From: Prosopocoilus inquinatus
Taxonomy: Eukaryota > Arthropoda > Insecta > Coleoptera > Lucanidae
Length of the DNA stretch: 64,000 nt
Direction of reading: 5' to 3'
Assembly: GCA_036172665.1 (NCBI GenBank)
Contig: CM069870.1
Coordinates: 26,696,001 to 26,760,000 of the forward strand
Shown: piece after piece, positions 11,983 to 23,500 of the stretch
How positions within the stretch are numbered: position 1 is the stretch's first letter
How the letters are laid out: each line of letters opens with the position of its first letter
Position numbers and translations under genes: made by a program
The notes under the pieces: model-generated
Databases searched by the model: none
The model's input: only the letters and a program-made list of their open reading frames with translations
Told to the model about the DNA's origin: nothing

Positions 11983-12884
11983 GGCGGGTCTACACGAGGC
12001 CGGTGATGTTATTGTAGTTACTAGAATCCAGTATTGAAGTTTACTACTTGTTTTATGTGAACATGTATTTTAGGACTACATTGCAGTACTTGAATTAAAA
12101 AGCAATCCTATTTACTGGTGCAAGTGGATACCCCCACTCCCACAACTAAACCTGTGTAAACGCCTTGTTTTAGTAATCAGTTGAGGATAGTCGATTGTTT
12201 AAATAAAATAAATGTTTAAACAAAATAAATGCTTAAATATAACAGTTAAGTCTGTCGAGGTAGAAATTTGATGCAAATTACGTGTATTGTTGAAGGCGTT
12301 AATTTAAGAAGAAAGAAATTCCATGAGTTTACAATGGCGAGTTCTTATAAGAGCACATTAAAGGCACCAGGCGTGTTTTTCATGATCAGCAATTTTCTTA
12401 TCAACACCTTTTTATTAAAATGACTTGTTAATTCATATTCTCGAGTGTGAATTAATTGAATCGGTGAAAATTAGAGAAACCAAAATGTCAGTCGGTTAGT
12501 GCCTTTCTCCACCAAATCTTTTTGCTACAAATGACATTCTGACTTAACCGCAAAATATAAGGTAGCTGCAGAGAAATATGATTTTGTTTTTAAGTTTGGC
12601 ATTTAGTTCCTTTTAATTCTTACCGATTCAATTCTTCTAACAATATTTTGGCACAAGATATTATGCTTTCTTACGTGTACAACACGTTTATGCTTCGAAT
12701 TCGAATAAAATACGAGTATGACTCGAAATAAACATGGAAACTTTATTATTTTATATATGTACTTCCGGTAAGTAACTTGAATAAGCTTCTGGAACCATGT
12801 AAATACGACTGCCTTCCAAAACTCTTGCTTCTAGTACTGAATTTTAATAACTTGTACTAATCACTAGCCTCGTGTAAATCTGCC
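11983..12884. mobile_element. ~0.9-kb TIR DNA element, non-autonomous
   Basis: The left end GGCGGGTCTACACGAGGCC and the complement of the right end, GGCAGATTTACACGAGGC, pair over about 28 bp strongly and about 55 bp loosely. A third related terminus (GGCGTTTACACAGG on the minus strand) lies at about 12150-12165, suggesting an internal rearrangement or a second insertion. No transposase motif is present. Target duplication is not evident, so the superfamily is unassigned. Confidence 0.6.
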
Positions 12885-14076
12885 TTTACTTGCTAGAAAT
12901 TAGCTTTATGTAATCCATGCTTAAACTTTAGATTTAAAAGCTCTTTGATTGACTTGAACAAATTATCGGTTAGTATGACGCAAGTCGTGTGTTTAATCGT
13001 GAAATTTAATATTTTTAAATTTAAAACTTGAATATAGAACTTTTGTTCCTTCGGTGGGTGTCTTTCAATAGTTAACGCTTTCGTAATCAAATCAATAAAA
13101 AGTTTCGAAACAAATGTTTAAAGAACAAGAAATGTTTAAGCTCATAAAAAATCGAGAATCAAGAAGTTCGGCTTGTTATTTTTTATGGAAACTTGAACGA
13201 CGTGAAGAACAATAAACTAAAACAGATAATGAGTGTCGGCAGATACGTCAAGGCACGTAACAATGTAACTTTAGTTTTGTATGTGTTCAATTTCATAGCA
13301 GTCCGGGTAACATTATCGCTGTTTCAGTCTACCATAGCATCACAAATACACGAACTAATTAATATTCGAAACGGAACGTAAGATTACGACTGAATTTTCG
13401 AAATGTATTTGGAACTAGGCCGTTGTTTTCTGTGCGTATGTAGTTCGACAAAGCGACTACTAATAATTTATGTTTTAATTCTGATTTGGTACATTTGTGG
13501 ATGAATTTTTAAAAGACCCTTACAATGGCACAAATACATATGCCCATATACACCACACAATAACTTGCGCGCAACGGCTCATTGTTCTTACATAATCGCG
13601 TTCACAAGGGATTCTATCATTGAACGACGGGCACAATGAATGCGACACAATGAAGCCGCACGCCTAAAAGAGGCAACATTACTCCTTATTTAACAAGGGA
13701 GTCGAAATTAATATGAAAGAAAGTTCCCTGACACAAAATATAATCATGTAAACTTATTCGTTGCAGTATGTTCACAGTGAAGAGTTTTAAACTTAAAATT
13801 GCTTATTTAGATTACATAACTTTTATTATAGGAAATTTTAAATAACACAGGGGCAGAAACCCTGGCTCTTAGTTTTTAACGCTTTCCTTTTAAAATCAGA
13901 ATGGAATCCGAGAACGCCGTCGTCACAAAAGTATTGTATATTCAATTTAACTTTTGTAATAAACGTTTTACGTTCGTATAAAAAATCTTATTTGATTATG
14001 CACGTAATATGGTTTGAAAATACTTATTCTCATAAACTCTAAATGTATTCCTATTTCAAATATGCTATAGCATAAC
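12885..14076. other. No recognisable gene
   Basis: AT-rich DNA. The frames at 12893-13090 (minus) and 13193-13381 (plus) have no family signature. I see no repeat structure. Confidence 0.5.
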
Positions 14077-14253
14077 ACTGTGCCCCGTGATGTCATCACT
14101 TCACTCACGTGATAATCAATTAAAACTCTAATAAAGTTTTGTTCTAAAGTAAACCGTTACAGAAATAATTAGAGAATTAGAATTATAGAGTTTATTACAC
14201 AGTTTGAATTGATATTCACGTGGGTGAAGTGGTGACATTGCATCGCAGGACAC
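14077..14253. repeat. Foldback MITE, ~177 bp
   Basis: Arms of about 55 bp are inverted copies. The left arm contains CATCACTTCACTCACGTGA and the complement of the right arm contains CACCACTTCACCCACGTGA, followed in both by a TATCAATT-like block. The central part is AT-rich. There is no coding potential. Confidence 0.7.
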
Positions 14254-15470
14254 CCGATATATGAACGCTCTTACTTGCATCATAAATAAAATAAATAAGA
14301 CAGAAAGTACAAATTATTTTGTAAGCGAAATTCGGGGCCTAATATTATCAGAAGACAAATACATTGTGCAGCAAATGCGTGAAGGTGACTTCTTTAGATG
14401 GGTAAGGAAATTGCGCTTACACAAGTGTAAAACATACTTCACGCATGAGTTGCACACACTTTTTCTACGATCTTATATTTTTTTAAATTGGTCAAGAAAA
14501 AATCAATTCATTTACGTTAATTTATGACGTATCGGAAAAGTTGAGCATACTAATTATTTACTATTTTAACAGTCAATGGGGCCTATTCTGTAACAAAAGC
14601 GTTAATTTTTAAAGTGCGGTTAATTTTATTATTTTATGTGGTAACAACCAATCATAAAAGTGTATTTTAAATTTTGTTGATTATTTAAAAAACAAGCATT
14701 TTAACGAAGGTAATTAATAATCCAGAATGTTTAAATCACGAGCGAACGTCTGAGTCTCTTTAATTGTAAAGATTGTTAATCTACGAATTGATTACAATAT
14801 TCGTACTGTGTGAGGACAATAATATAAAATCATGGTTTAATGACAATCATGCACTAATGACTTCTATTAAGGAACCATTTCTTAGATTGCCTAAAGCAAA
14901 ATCATATAATATTAAATCATATATTAATGAAAAATATTAATATAAAATCATTATGAATGAAAAATAATATAAAATACATAATGGACAATTTCTAATACGT
15001 AATCATTAATCATACATTAGTGGGCCTTTCAATAAACGATTAAGGAAAAAAATTAATTAAGCCTATTAATAAATTGTACCACGCCTTCAACAGAATTCTA
15101 AAGTAAGGTAAAGAAATTGACTGAAACACCACCGTTAATAGTAAGTAAACTTTTCCAAATTTATGCACTTGTTAAAAGACAATATTTTAATGAAGTTGAA
15201 AATCTGGAGTCGAAGTTTATGTGAGGGATTCAAAATTACGGTTACTCTTTACCTAATTTAAGAGCAACATGTCCGGATAACTTCTTAGTGGCTTTTTGTG
15301 TACAGGTACAGAAAAGGCATGCAAATAAGAAAGAGCAGTACAACTGAGTTCAAGATCGACAACTGTAAATATAATTATGTTTTGTAATTTGTTTAAGAAG
15401 TAATAAATTCTGTCGAGATTGTAAACGTATATGGTTATCCTTGCTGAAACGTTTCTAGTCTAAACATGCG
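14254..15470. other. No recognisable gene; AT-rich low-complexity patches
   Basis: The frame at 14261-14527 (88 codons) has no recognisable domain. 14820-15010 holds loosely repeated AATATAAAATCAT-type words. GGGCCTATTCTGTAAC at about 14580 resembles a MITE tip, but its partner is missing. Confidence 0.5.
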
Positions 15471-16087
15471 TAAAGCCGGACTCAGACGACTTGGCCAATA
15501 TTTGTTAATATCGTATACTTGTCATGCCGTGTGAATATTTGTACAATTATTTGTCACTGGTCAGTACTGGTCAATTTCCCATCGTCTCTCGGTAAAAATG
15601 GCACAAGTCAAAGGTATCACAATTATTGGTCGAGTTGACAAGTTCGTACTTGTGGTTGCGCTCACACGAGTTGTTAATATAATTGTGTATTGCTTTGCAA
15701 CTACTATTCATTCTGTATTGATAGAAAAGGTAAAGTGTTTATTAATAATTTTAAAAAAATAAATGGAGTGGTCAAATGAAGTTGTACTTAAATTTCTTGA
15801 TCTATACGAAAACGAAACCAATGATATGGTGCGCCAAACACTCAGAATATAAAAACCTAAAAGCTGCACAAGCGACAACATTTTCAGAATAACCGTCATC
15901 CATGATGGCCAGCATGTTCTATCTATCTCGCCAACATTGTATAAATTCGCTGGCGTATTTGAATTAAAATTGTACACGTGGCCTGAGCGCATTTGCATAA
16001 AATGTCCTTTATGAGCTGGTACATTTGCCAAGTATACCAAAATCGGTATACTGGCCAAGTACACCAGTCGTCTGAGCTCGGCTTTAT
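15471..16087 (+). mobile_element. TIR DNA element carrying a broken MADF/Myb-like gene
   Basis: The left terminus TAAAGCCGGACTCAGACGAC and the complement of the right terminus TAAAGCCGAGCTCAGACGAC differ at only two positions over about 20 bp. A 5-bp direct repeat, ATGCG, flanks it at 15466-15470 and 16088-16092. Inside is a fragment of a MADF/Myb-SANT-like domain. MADF- or Myb-type accessory proteins are known from PIF/Harbinger transposons, so this may be a deletion derivative of such an element, but the termini alone do not prove that. Confidence 0.7.
15763..15892 (+). pseudogene. MADF/Myb-SANT-like domain remnant
   Basis: Starting at ATG 15763 the frame reads MEWSNEVVLKFLDLYENETN. After a frameshift it continues as IWCAKHSEYKNLKAAQATTF and stops at 15890-15892. 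This matches the first half of a MADF domain: an acidic-aromatic helix, then the W...HxxYKN core. MADF domains are DNA-binding folds found in insect transcription regulators and in transposon accessory proteins. The later helices are lost to stops. Because it lies between terminal inverted repeats, I assign it to the transposon rather than a host gene. Minus-strand open frames over this place (15708-16141) are shadows. Confidence 0.65.
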
Positions 16088-16101
16088 ATGCGGATTAATA
16101 A

Positions 16102-17240
16102 CGTTAGGCAAACATAAAATACAATTAAGGAGAAAAGGCACTAACAGGACTGTTCCTGTTAGTTTGTAATTATGTTGCGAACAATATCCTTTCCTTTAAT
16201 TTGTGTCAAACATAAAATATGCTTTTTAACACAATCCAATAAGAAACGTATTCAATTCAACACTATCAAATGTCGAATTCTCTTGACTTAACTTTAATTC
16301 GTAATTTCAGTTGGTATTGGGGTTTCATTATCCAATACTTTAACTTAGTTTTGCACTTACATTAATCCAAAAACTTTCACATGATTCAGAGATATTTGGA
16401 AAATTATTCTCTTTTGTCATGAAACTTTACACAATTTCGCCCTGTACCTTTTATCAAAAAAATATGGAAACATTAGGGATAGTATTGTCAACTCGCCTAC
16501 AAAAATTTTTATTTTGACATTTAAATATTTTAAGGTTTGCTTTTATAACTTTTTGTTTATAAGGCCCAGTTTTATTAAGGCGAGATGAATTTAATGTACA
16601 ACTAAATGCTACAACCGCAAAACAATACTTACGTCGAATCTAAAATGTTACCGAGTAGAAGAAACTACTTGGACAGCGGCCATTGTTTAATTTAATTTAA
16701 GAAAACCTGTCTTTCCTGTTACGATTTTACAAACATCGTCCAGAAATTCGTTCAAACTGACATGAGCCCCAAAAGTCTTGTAATCTAGACGCCTATGATC
16801 GGTAAACAAAACGTTCTTAGGGCCAGTTGTACCAAAGGACGTTTAACTAAACCAGGTTCAAAATGAACAAAATCGCATTAATTGCCATATATCGTTAAGA
16901 TCCTATACGAATTGGTTTACTTATAACCTGGTTCAATTAAACTTGAGTCTAAACTTCCTTGGTACAACTAGCCCTAACAGTTCTAAGTGGTATGGTTGGT
17001 CATAAAAACTAAACCACTTTTTGTTTCTCGCATAACTCCAATGTTTAAAATATCCAATATACATAATTTAAAAACTGCAGTTATTAATCAATTAATATTC
17101 TAAATACGTTTTTCTGGTTGTAGACGTAGATTGCAAGACTTTTGGGGACACGTTAACATAAACTAAAAGGAAGAAAGCAACACAATAAGGAAGATAGGTA
17201 ATTCTTTCCCTTTTTCACAATAAAAAATGTGTAATATATG
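16102..17240 (+). repeat. Dispersed ~1.07-kb repeat, copy 2
   Basis: This is the direct copy of 1-1069, described there. Compared with copy 1 it has the 41-bp block at 16123-16163 inverted, an extra ~46 bp around 16275-16320, a different tract around 16490-16540, and a deletion between two GCAT words near 16880. Its right edge coincides with the mariner insertion at 17243, so the true boundary is hidden. Confidence 0.85.
16819..16975. repeat. TIR element (GGCCAGTTGTACC family) inside repeat copy 2
   Basis: The left end GGGCCAGTTGTACCAAAGG and the complement of the right end GGGCTAGTTGTACCAAGG form long imperfect inverted repeats. It corresponds to 617-796, so the element was already present when the 1.07-kb unit duplicated. 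Confidence 0.7.
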
Positions 17241-17242
17241 TA

Positions 17243-18220
17243 CGTGGGCTGCTGGAAAATTTTCTGGAATCTACTAGGTCTAGAATTGTTAGCGTTTATC
17301 AACTGTCATATTTGAAAAATTTGACGATTTTCGCTTATAATTCTATTGACAGTTCCTATCCAAGTGAACTAGTTTTGTTTGTACAGCATTTGAGAAAAAG
17401 TAATTTTGTGTAAACATGGAAATCTCGCGTGAAAATTTTCGTGCCATGATTTTTTACGATTTCAAATGTGGTCTAACGCCGAAACAATGCCTCGATCGGC
17501 TTCATTTGGCTTTTGAAGATGAAGCACCATCAAAGAGCAGTGTTTTAACTAGTTTGCCGAATTCCAGCGTGTACGTACCTCTCTCAGTGACGAATTTCGT
17601 GAAGGTCGTCCATCAACATCTGTTGTTGCCACTAATGTAGATGCTGTGCGTGAAATGCTTGAGCGAAATCAACATGTGACATACCGTGAGATTCAAGCAT
17701 CCTTACGCATTGACATGAAAGCAATACACCAGATTTTGCATAATCATTTGAACGTACGAAAGCTTTGCAGTCGTTCCTCCATTGAATTTGGTTGCCGGAA
17801 GTCATCAATCTAATAAGAAGAAACAATCGAAATCGACGAATTATTCTCCATCGTGACAACGCCAACTCTCACTCAGCCCGTCAAAGAGTTAACTTTTTTT
17901 CCAATAAAAATGTTGAATTAATGACTCATTGTCCATATTCACCTGATTTATCACCTAATAATTTCTTTTTGTTCCCAAATATCAAAAATAAAATGCGTGG
18001 TGAGCGATTTTCGTCGGCTGAAGCAGCGGTTGAAACATTCCGGACACTGGTTTCTGAGGTACCATCTTTATAGTGGAAAACGTACTTTAGAAATTGGTTC
18101 GAGCGTATGCAAAAGTGTATTGACGTCAAAGGCCAATACTTCGAAAAACAATGATACAGTTTACCAAATTTGATATGCGTTTTCTCATACCGTTTCCAGA
18201 AACTTTTCCAGCAGCCCACG
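17243..18220 (+). mobile_element. mariner element, internally deleted
   Basis: The termini CGTGGGCTGCTGGAAAATTT and, in complement at the right end, CGTGGGCTGCTGGAAAAGTT are near-identical inverted repeats of about 26 bp. They are flanked by the TA duplication expected for mariner (17241-17242 and 18221-18222). At 978 bp the element is shorter than the ~1.3 kb usual for mariner, because the middle of the transposase gene is missing. It sits at the right edge of repeat copy 2. Confidence 0.95.
17416..18154 (+). pseudogene. mariner transposase, frameshifted and deleted
   Basis: The ATG at 17416 begins MEISRENFRAMIFYDFKCG, a typical mariner N-terminal helix-turn-helix start. After about 50 codons the frame shifts; the second DNA-binding half continues as FREGRPST... 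and HVTYREIQASLRI up to KLCSR. The segment that should follow, including the first catalytic Asp, is deleted. The C-terminal catalytic part resumes with LHRDNANSH (second Asp kept) and YSPDLSPNNFF. There the third catalytic residue, 34 residues after the second, is Asn instead of Asp. It ends near FERMQKCIDVKGQYFEKQ. It therefore cannot encode active transposase. The minus-strand frames at 17632-18285 are shadows. Confidence 0.93.
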
Positions 18221-18448
18221 TACTGCGGCTTTTTTATAAAGTCGCGAAACGTTTTACAAAAGTGGGAGGACAGTAAAGTTGTCAATAACCGTAATTTGTC
18301 GGTGCAGTTTTATTTGTCAGTAGTTATGGAACACCCTGTGTGTATTTAATAAAAAGACCAATATTTCAATATATGAAAAAATTAAAAATAATCACTTTTA
18401 CCATAGTGACACTCACATACACACCCAATCACATACTATACACACTTC

Positions 18449-18514
18449 ACACATATACAAAAAGTACTAAAAAAGGAAATCACACCTACACAAAAAGTAC
18501 TAAAAAAAGGAAAG
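18449..18514. repeat. Tandem duplication, ~33-bp unit
   Basis: Two adjacent copies of a unit containing TACAAAAAGTACTAAAAAA and GGAAA occur in A-rich DNA. The surrounding 18400-18450 is rich in CACATA words. Confidence 0.75.
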
Positions 18515-18619
18515 AAAGGCACCTAAATAAAAATTAGAGTAAAAAGAAATAAGTTACATACAGACCGTTTGTAAAATTAGTGCATGTTCCTTAATCATAG
18601 GTTTCTAGGTCTAACTTAA

Positions 18620-20186
18620 CTTAAGTCGGTCATTAAAGATATTTTTGAACAAGCCTTTTCCAATTAAGATTATGAATTTCAAACCTAAATGTAGTAGCGT
18701 AAAGTGGATTGACGAAGATTTGCGTAAAATGCGTGATAAATAAGATATATATAAAATTTCACGAGAATACTGCGGAATACCTATAGAAGATTGATCAGTT
18801 CGAAACAAGAGAGCTTATTTCAAAAAAAATCATTAACGCTGCAGACAATAAAACAAAACCTTTGTGGAAAATTATTAGAGACATGTCTATCAAAAGAAAA
18901 CCTGGGAATAAGGGTGAAAATAACTGTAGTATTAGTAACAACAACTTTAACGAATTATTTTCGACAATCGCGTCTGAACTTGAACGAACTAATAGTTTAC
19001 CTCAAGCTTATGTTGATCCCGTACTGCAGATTGATGACAAGGCTATAACAGACAATAATATTACTTTAGGATTTTCCGAGATTTCCTGTGTCGTTATCCG
19101 GAATGTAATTGATAACTTAAAGAATAACAACTCATTCGACTTTTATAATCTAAATGAATTCATTAGAAAGTCTGCTTTTCCTCTAATGTTTAAAAATTGC
19201 TGTAGTTGTCCCTCTGCATAAACCGGGTGACTTAAATGAGGTAAGCAACTATACACTTATTTCCTTACTTCCAATATTTTCTAAGATTTTGGGAAAAATC
19301 TTGTATTCCCAACAAGTAAAGCACTTTGAAGGCAACAATTTGTTGGCTAATCGTCAGCACACGATTAGCAAAGGCCGAGACCCGACTAGTGGAGTGCTAG
19401 AACTTGTATCGTTTATGGCTGAATGTTTTGAAGAAGGGGGATATGATATTGGAATCTTTCTAGATCTTTCCAAGGCATTTAATTGTGTCCTACGCGATAT
19501 GTTACTAAAAAAAGCTTTATTTTTATAAGAGTGAACCGTCGTGTTGTAACATGTTATCTTCTTTTTTGAGCTTCAGATCTCAACTGGTCAGGTTCCCGGA
19601 GCTCATGTCGTTCAGGATGTTCCGCAAGACTCCTGGCTCGTTCCCCTTCTCTTCATTATTTTCCTTAATAATGATTTTTCTAACTACCTACAAGCGAAAA
19701 TCGTTCATTTTGCAGATGACACCGCACTAATGGTAAAAAGTGAATCTCTGGAAACTGCCTTAAAACTTGCCAAGGAGGCACAATCTAAGACGCATATATA
19801 GTTTGTCAACAATAAGGTAACCTGAATTGACACAAGTCCGAAGAACTTAGTTTTTTCTTGAAAAAAAAAAAGAATATTTTGATGAAAGGTCTTTAAAATT
19901 TCTGGATATGAAAGTGGATTCTTTCCTACGCTTTAGTTGATACTTGATTGCTAAAAAAAATAAGCAGTTGTATTTTTGCATGGCCTATTTTTTATTGTGT
20001 CACATAATATTAGGACACACTAGGTCCCAATCTTTGATCTTCAGTCTACAAAGACGTGCTATCAGAATAGTCGCTGATTTACAATATAGACAAGACTGTA
20101 GAGAGGCTTTTAGAAAACTTAATATTCTTACAATTCCTTCCAACTTTATCTACGTGTGTTTGATTTATATTAAATCTAATTATTAA
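18620..20186 (+). pseudogene. Second CR1/Jockey-like LINE relic, strongly decayed
   Basis: Pieces of one RT polyprotein follow each other in several frames. The linker upstream of the RT reads KWIDEDLRKMRDK and KPLWKIIRDMSIKRKP (18680-18905). The fingers region reads VVVPLHKPGDLNEVSNYTLI. Motif A reads GIFLDLSKAFNCV (near 19450-19490): the catalytic first Asp is kept, but the usual second Asp is Asn. The catalytic box FADDT lies near 19710 in another frame. A C-terminal block, RRAIRIVADLQYRQDCREAF, lies at about 20055-20115. It is a different lineage from the relic at 1.2-2.7 kb, since their RT residues differ widely. The endonuclease domain is absent. It lies directly after the mariner-interrupted repeat. 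Confidence 0.85.
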
Positions 20187-20289
20187 GATTACAAATGCAG
20201 CAACGCTATACACGATCACAATAAAAATAACGATAAAATTTGCCTTAATTACTTACGTCTGAAGGGTACAGACCAGAGTGGTGCACAGT

Positions 20290-20592
20290 TGCCTACCTAG
20301 TTACCGGTACCTAGGTTTAGTCAACAAGGTATAGCGACGCGATATCTACCTACTATGTATAGGTAACGGGTAACACCTTGTATCACGTAACACCTGGTGC
20401 CGGGTTGACAGTTTGAATTGAGGTTTTTTACAGCATAAGTTCTGTGTCTGTTTTGTGAGAAAGGCTGTGCCAGGTAAAGGTTTTTAGCGAGGATGACCTA
20501 CCTAGAACTTGACTCTCCGGTAACAAGTGTTACCTAATACCGGGAGACACCCGATAACAAGTATTACCTGGTACCGGGTATACATTGAGCTG
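20290..20592. repeat. Cluster of GGTAAC/TACCGGG-type short repeats
   Basis: Two tandem ~34-bp units (about 20518-20578) share GTAACAAGT(G/A)TTACCT and a TACCGGG end. A looser third copy with GTAACACCTGGTGCCGGGT lies at 20387-20405. A near-perfect 20-bp palindrome, CCTAGTTACCGGTACCTAGG, lies at about 20295-20315. The cluster ends in an A-rich tract near 20599. No coding potential is seen. It could be transposon subterminal repeats or a binding-site array. Confidence 0.6.
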
Positions 20593-23500
20593 TCTCCAAA
20601 AAAAAAACAATTAAGAACAACAAAGATCCTGCATCAGTAACTTCTTAGGTTTAACGTCGGCCATCTAGCCACGTAAATGTAACTACCTTCTTGTAGAACG
20701 TAACACATAATACATCCAAATTGATTTAAGCGTTTCTTTGTTATAGCAAAATTAGGAATTTAATAACTTTGAAGCAAAATACTGGCTTAGCAAAGCACTT
20801 TTTGATACAGAAGTTTGATTAAATTATTTTTCCTTGACCTCAAGAATCCATAATCACATCATCATAAGAATAGTAATACATAAAGCGTTTTCTACACATT
20901 TTATTACATGAGGTTAAAAGAAGATAGAAATACATCGAGTGCGCAAATATAATAAAAATTATTTCATGCTCTATAAGCGGTTACTTATTAAGTACTGGTA
21001 TTTTTAATAAGAAATAAGAAACTGAAAGAGAAAATACGAACATAATAAGAAATATTTGATGCTCTACTGTGAGAGGTTACATTACTTAAACAGGTATAGG
21101 ACGACATGAGAAACAGAACGCAATCAATTTTGTTACAAATTCAATGTTATGAATATCATTAGCAGACTGTGTTTTGCTAATACGGGGAAATTTTGAAGGG
21201 CTGCTTTTGTATAACTAGAAACAATGTGCTTTAGTCGAGCGGTAATGGCCGCAATAAGTTTGTATAAAAGGATTTTGCCGGGCCTTCTTCCTCCAAAATT
21301 ATTTGCTGGGCGTGTGTCTGTGTTTACATGTTTCTATAAATAATAACTAATGGACGGCTAAGTAGTTGTAAGTGGTTTAGGGAAAGAAGTGAGCGTATTA
21401 GGGTAAGTAACAACGACGGAAGTATGTTAATTTAGTTATGAAGTTGGGTAACCTGACTTCCCGTACTTCCTACGTACACGCTCATTCTGCGGTTAAAGCA
21501 TTAAAGTGTAACTCTAGAGTTTTTTAGAGCCCTGCAAGAACTAAAACTGTGCGTTATTAATTGCACAATGAATCTCCTAATTTTAGCTCGGTTTTTGTTA
21601 CGTCTAAACTGCCTGTTTGATGACAGCACTTAGCTCAATTGGACAAGTTTTTTTTTTTATTTAAAACAGTTTTTCGACAAAATAAAAATAAAATGAAGAT
21701 TCCAAAAATTATTTCAAAAAGAATATTTCAAAACGTTCAATCCGTTTAACAATTTAATCTCTATATTTGGTATACGTCGTAGTAAGTAAATAAACCTAAT
21801 CAATTGATGGGTGTTAGTATAAACACCTCCCAGTCTTGTTTTACTGTATTACATTCTCACCTAAAAATTATGTTCAGCAAGATTCGGTTTCAGAACGGTT
21901 TAAAAGGTACATGGAGAATTATACTTTAAATTTGTTAGACGAATTCGAAACGACTTAACTATTTTTCTTTTAATATAAAAAATATACATAACAGACAAGA
22001 AGTCTATATGTATAGGGGGTCTAATATCCATAGTTTTTAAGATTAAATGAATTGAAGATTCAGATATAATTGGTTGATGGTACAGCTGTATTGCGTTACG
22101 AGAACAATGAACTCTCGTGAAATAGTTTTCATGACTTTGTGCGGACTTGTGTATGCATACGTAAGAAATGAATCATGATTTCCATTTTGGATTCAAAGGA
22201 GGTTGATTATTGAAATGCCTCTGAGAGATTTATTTCTTGTAATTTCGCACTTGCATGACCTTAATGAATACGCTCCTAATGGGTCGGACACTTATACTAA
22301 ATCACCCTGTATTGTATTGTCCAAAGAAGCATCATCTTAAGAAAATCTAAAAGAACCCCATGACTTCTTTGAAGATAGAAAAAATGTGGCAAATCGCCAA
22401 CACAATCTTAATCGAATCTTTAACAAATGATTGCAGGTAATTTATTAGAAATTATTGATCAGTGATTTTCTCGAATTACTTACAGTTTTATAAAATATAT
22501 AGGGAGTTTCGTTTAAAACAATGAAGTCAACATCAATTCCAGCGAAACCGGAAGACCACCTACTGTGCCAATAGTATCTTGGAAAATTCAGTTTTGTCCT
22601 TTTTATTTCAAAATCGTTTAAAGAACAGGGATTTTAGAAGGATAAACTTATGGCACAAGACATCCGGTATATATAAATTTGATTACCATGATTTGTGATT
22701 AATGCCCTTGATATAGACGTCCATTCTCTGATACATAAACACATATTATTTATCTAACACGCCCCGAAAATTACATGCATTGTATGTACACAGAAACATA
22801 TTGCGTCCTCTCGTGCCCAATCTGCGAATCGATTATTTTAATAGAATTATAAACGTCTTTAAGTCACATCTGAAACATTAAGATGAAGAACTTCCATCGA
22901 ATCCCGAATTCGTTTAACATGCGTTAACCAAATGCTTATAAGCAAATGCTAGAAAAATCTGTTTAAATTAAATTCCCCCAATAAATATTATTAGTCGCCG
23001 ACAAAGAAAAGCTTTTAAGAAAACTACATTTTTAATAATCTCGGAACTAATAAAATAAACGATAACGCAAGAAAGCGTGAAATCCTCACAGACAGACGCA
23101 TATCAAATTAAAACTCAAAGAAGTTAAAGAATTGCTGACGTTTTAATTAAGAAAAACTCTTATTAAAAAATTTCAAAACAGTCGGATATTAAAAGATATG
23201 CATTTTCGTAGGATGCCCATTCATCCTTGTAATTCAAGTTCCGCTTTTCTTTATCATTTTCTTAGGCGTTCGCTGAATATTAGTAGCCTTATCGTTTAGA
23301 TAAAATTGCTGATGTATTTCACAATTCTACGACTTCTATATAAAACAATTCGTAATTTTACGATTGACCAATAAAAAATGCTTTTAAATTAAAGATGACC
23401 AAAAAAGTTACTTTATTTAACAATTTCATACAATATAATGAATGTTGAAACCGTTCCAATTACTCGGACGTTGCAGTTGTTTTGCTTGAAAAACGTAGTT

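Noticed and set aside
15708..16141. Two overlapping minus-strand frames of 118 and 72 codons
   Set aside because: They lie antisense to the MADF-like remnant and cross the element boundary; no domain is visible.
22240..22320. ATCACCCTGTA at 22303 as a mariner-type end
   Set aside because: Only one short end is present, with no opposite terminus nearby.
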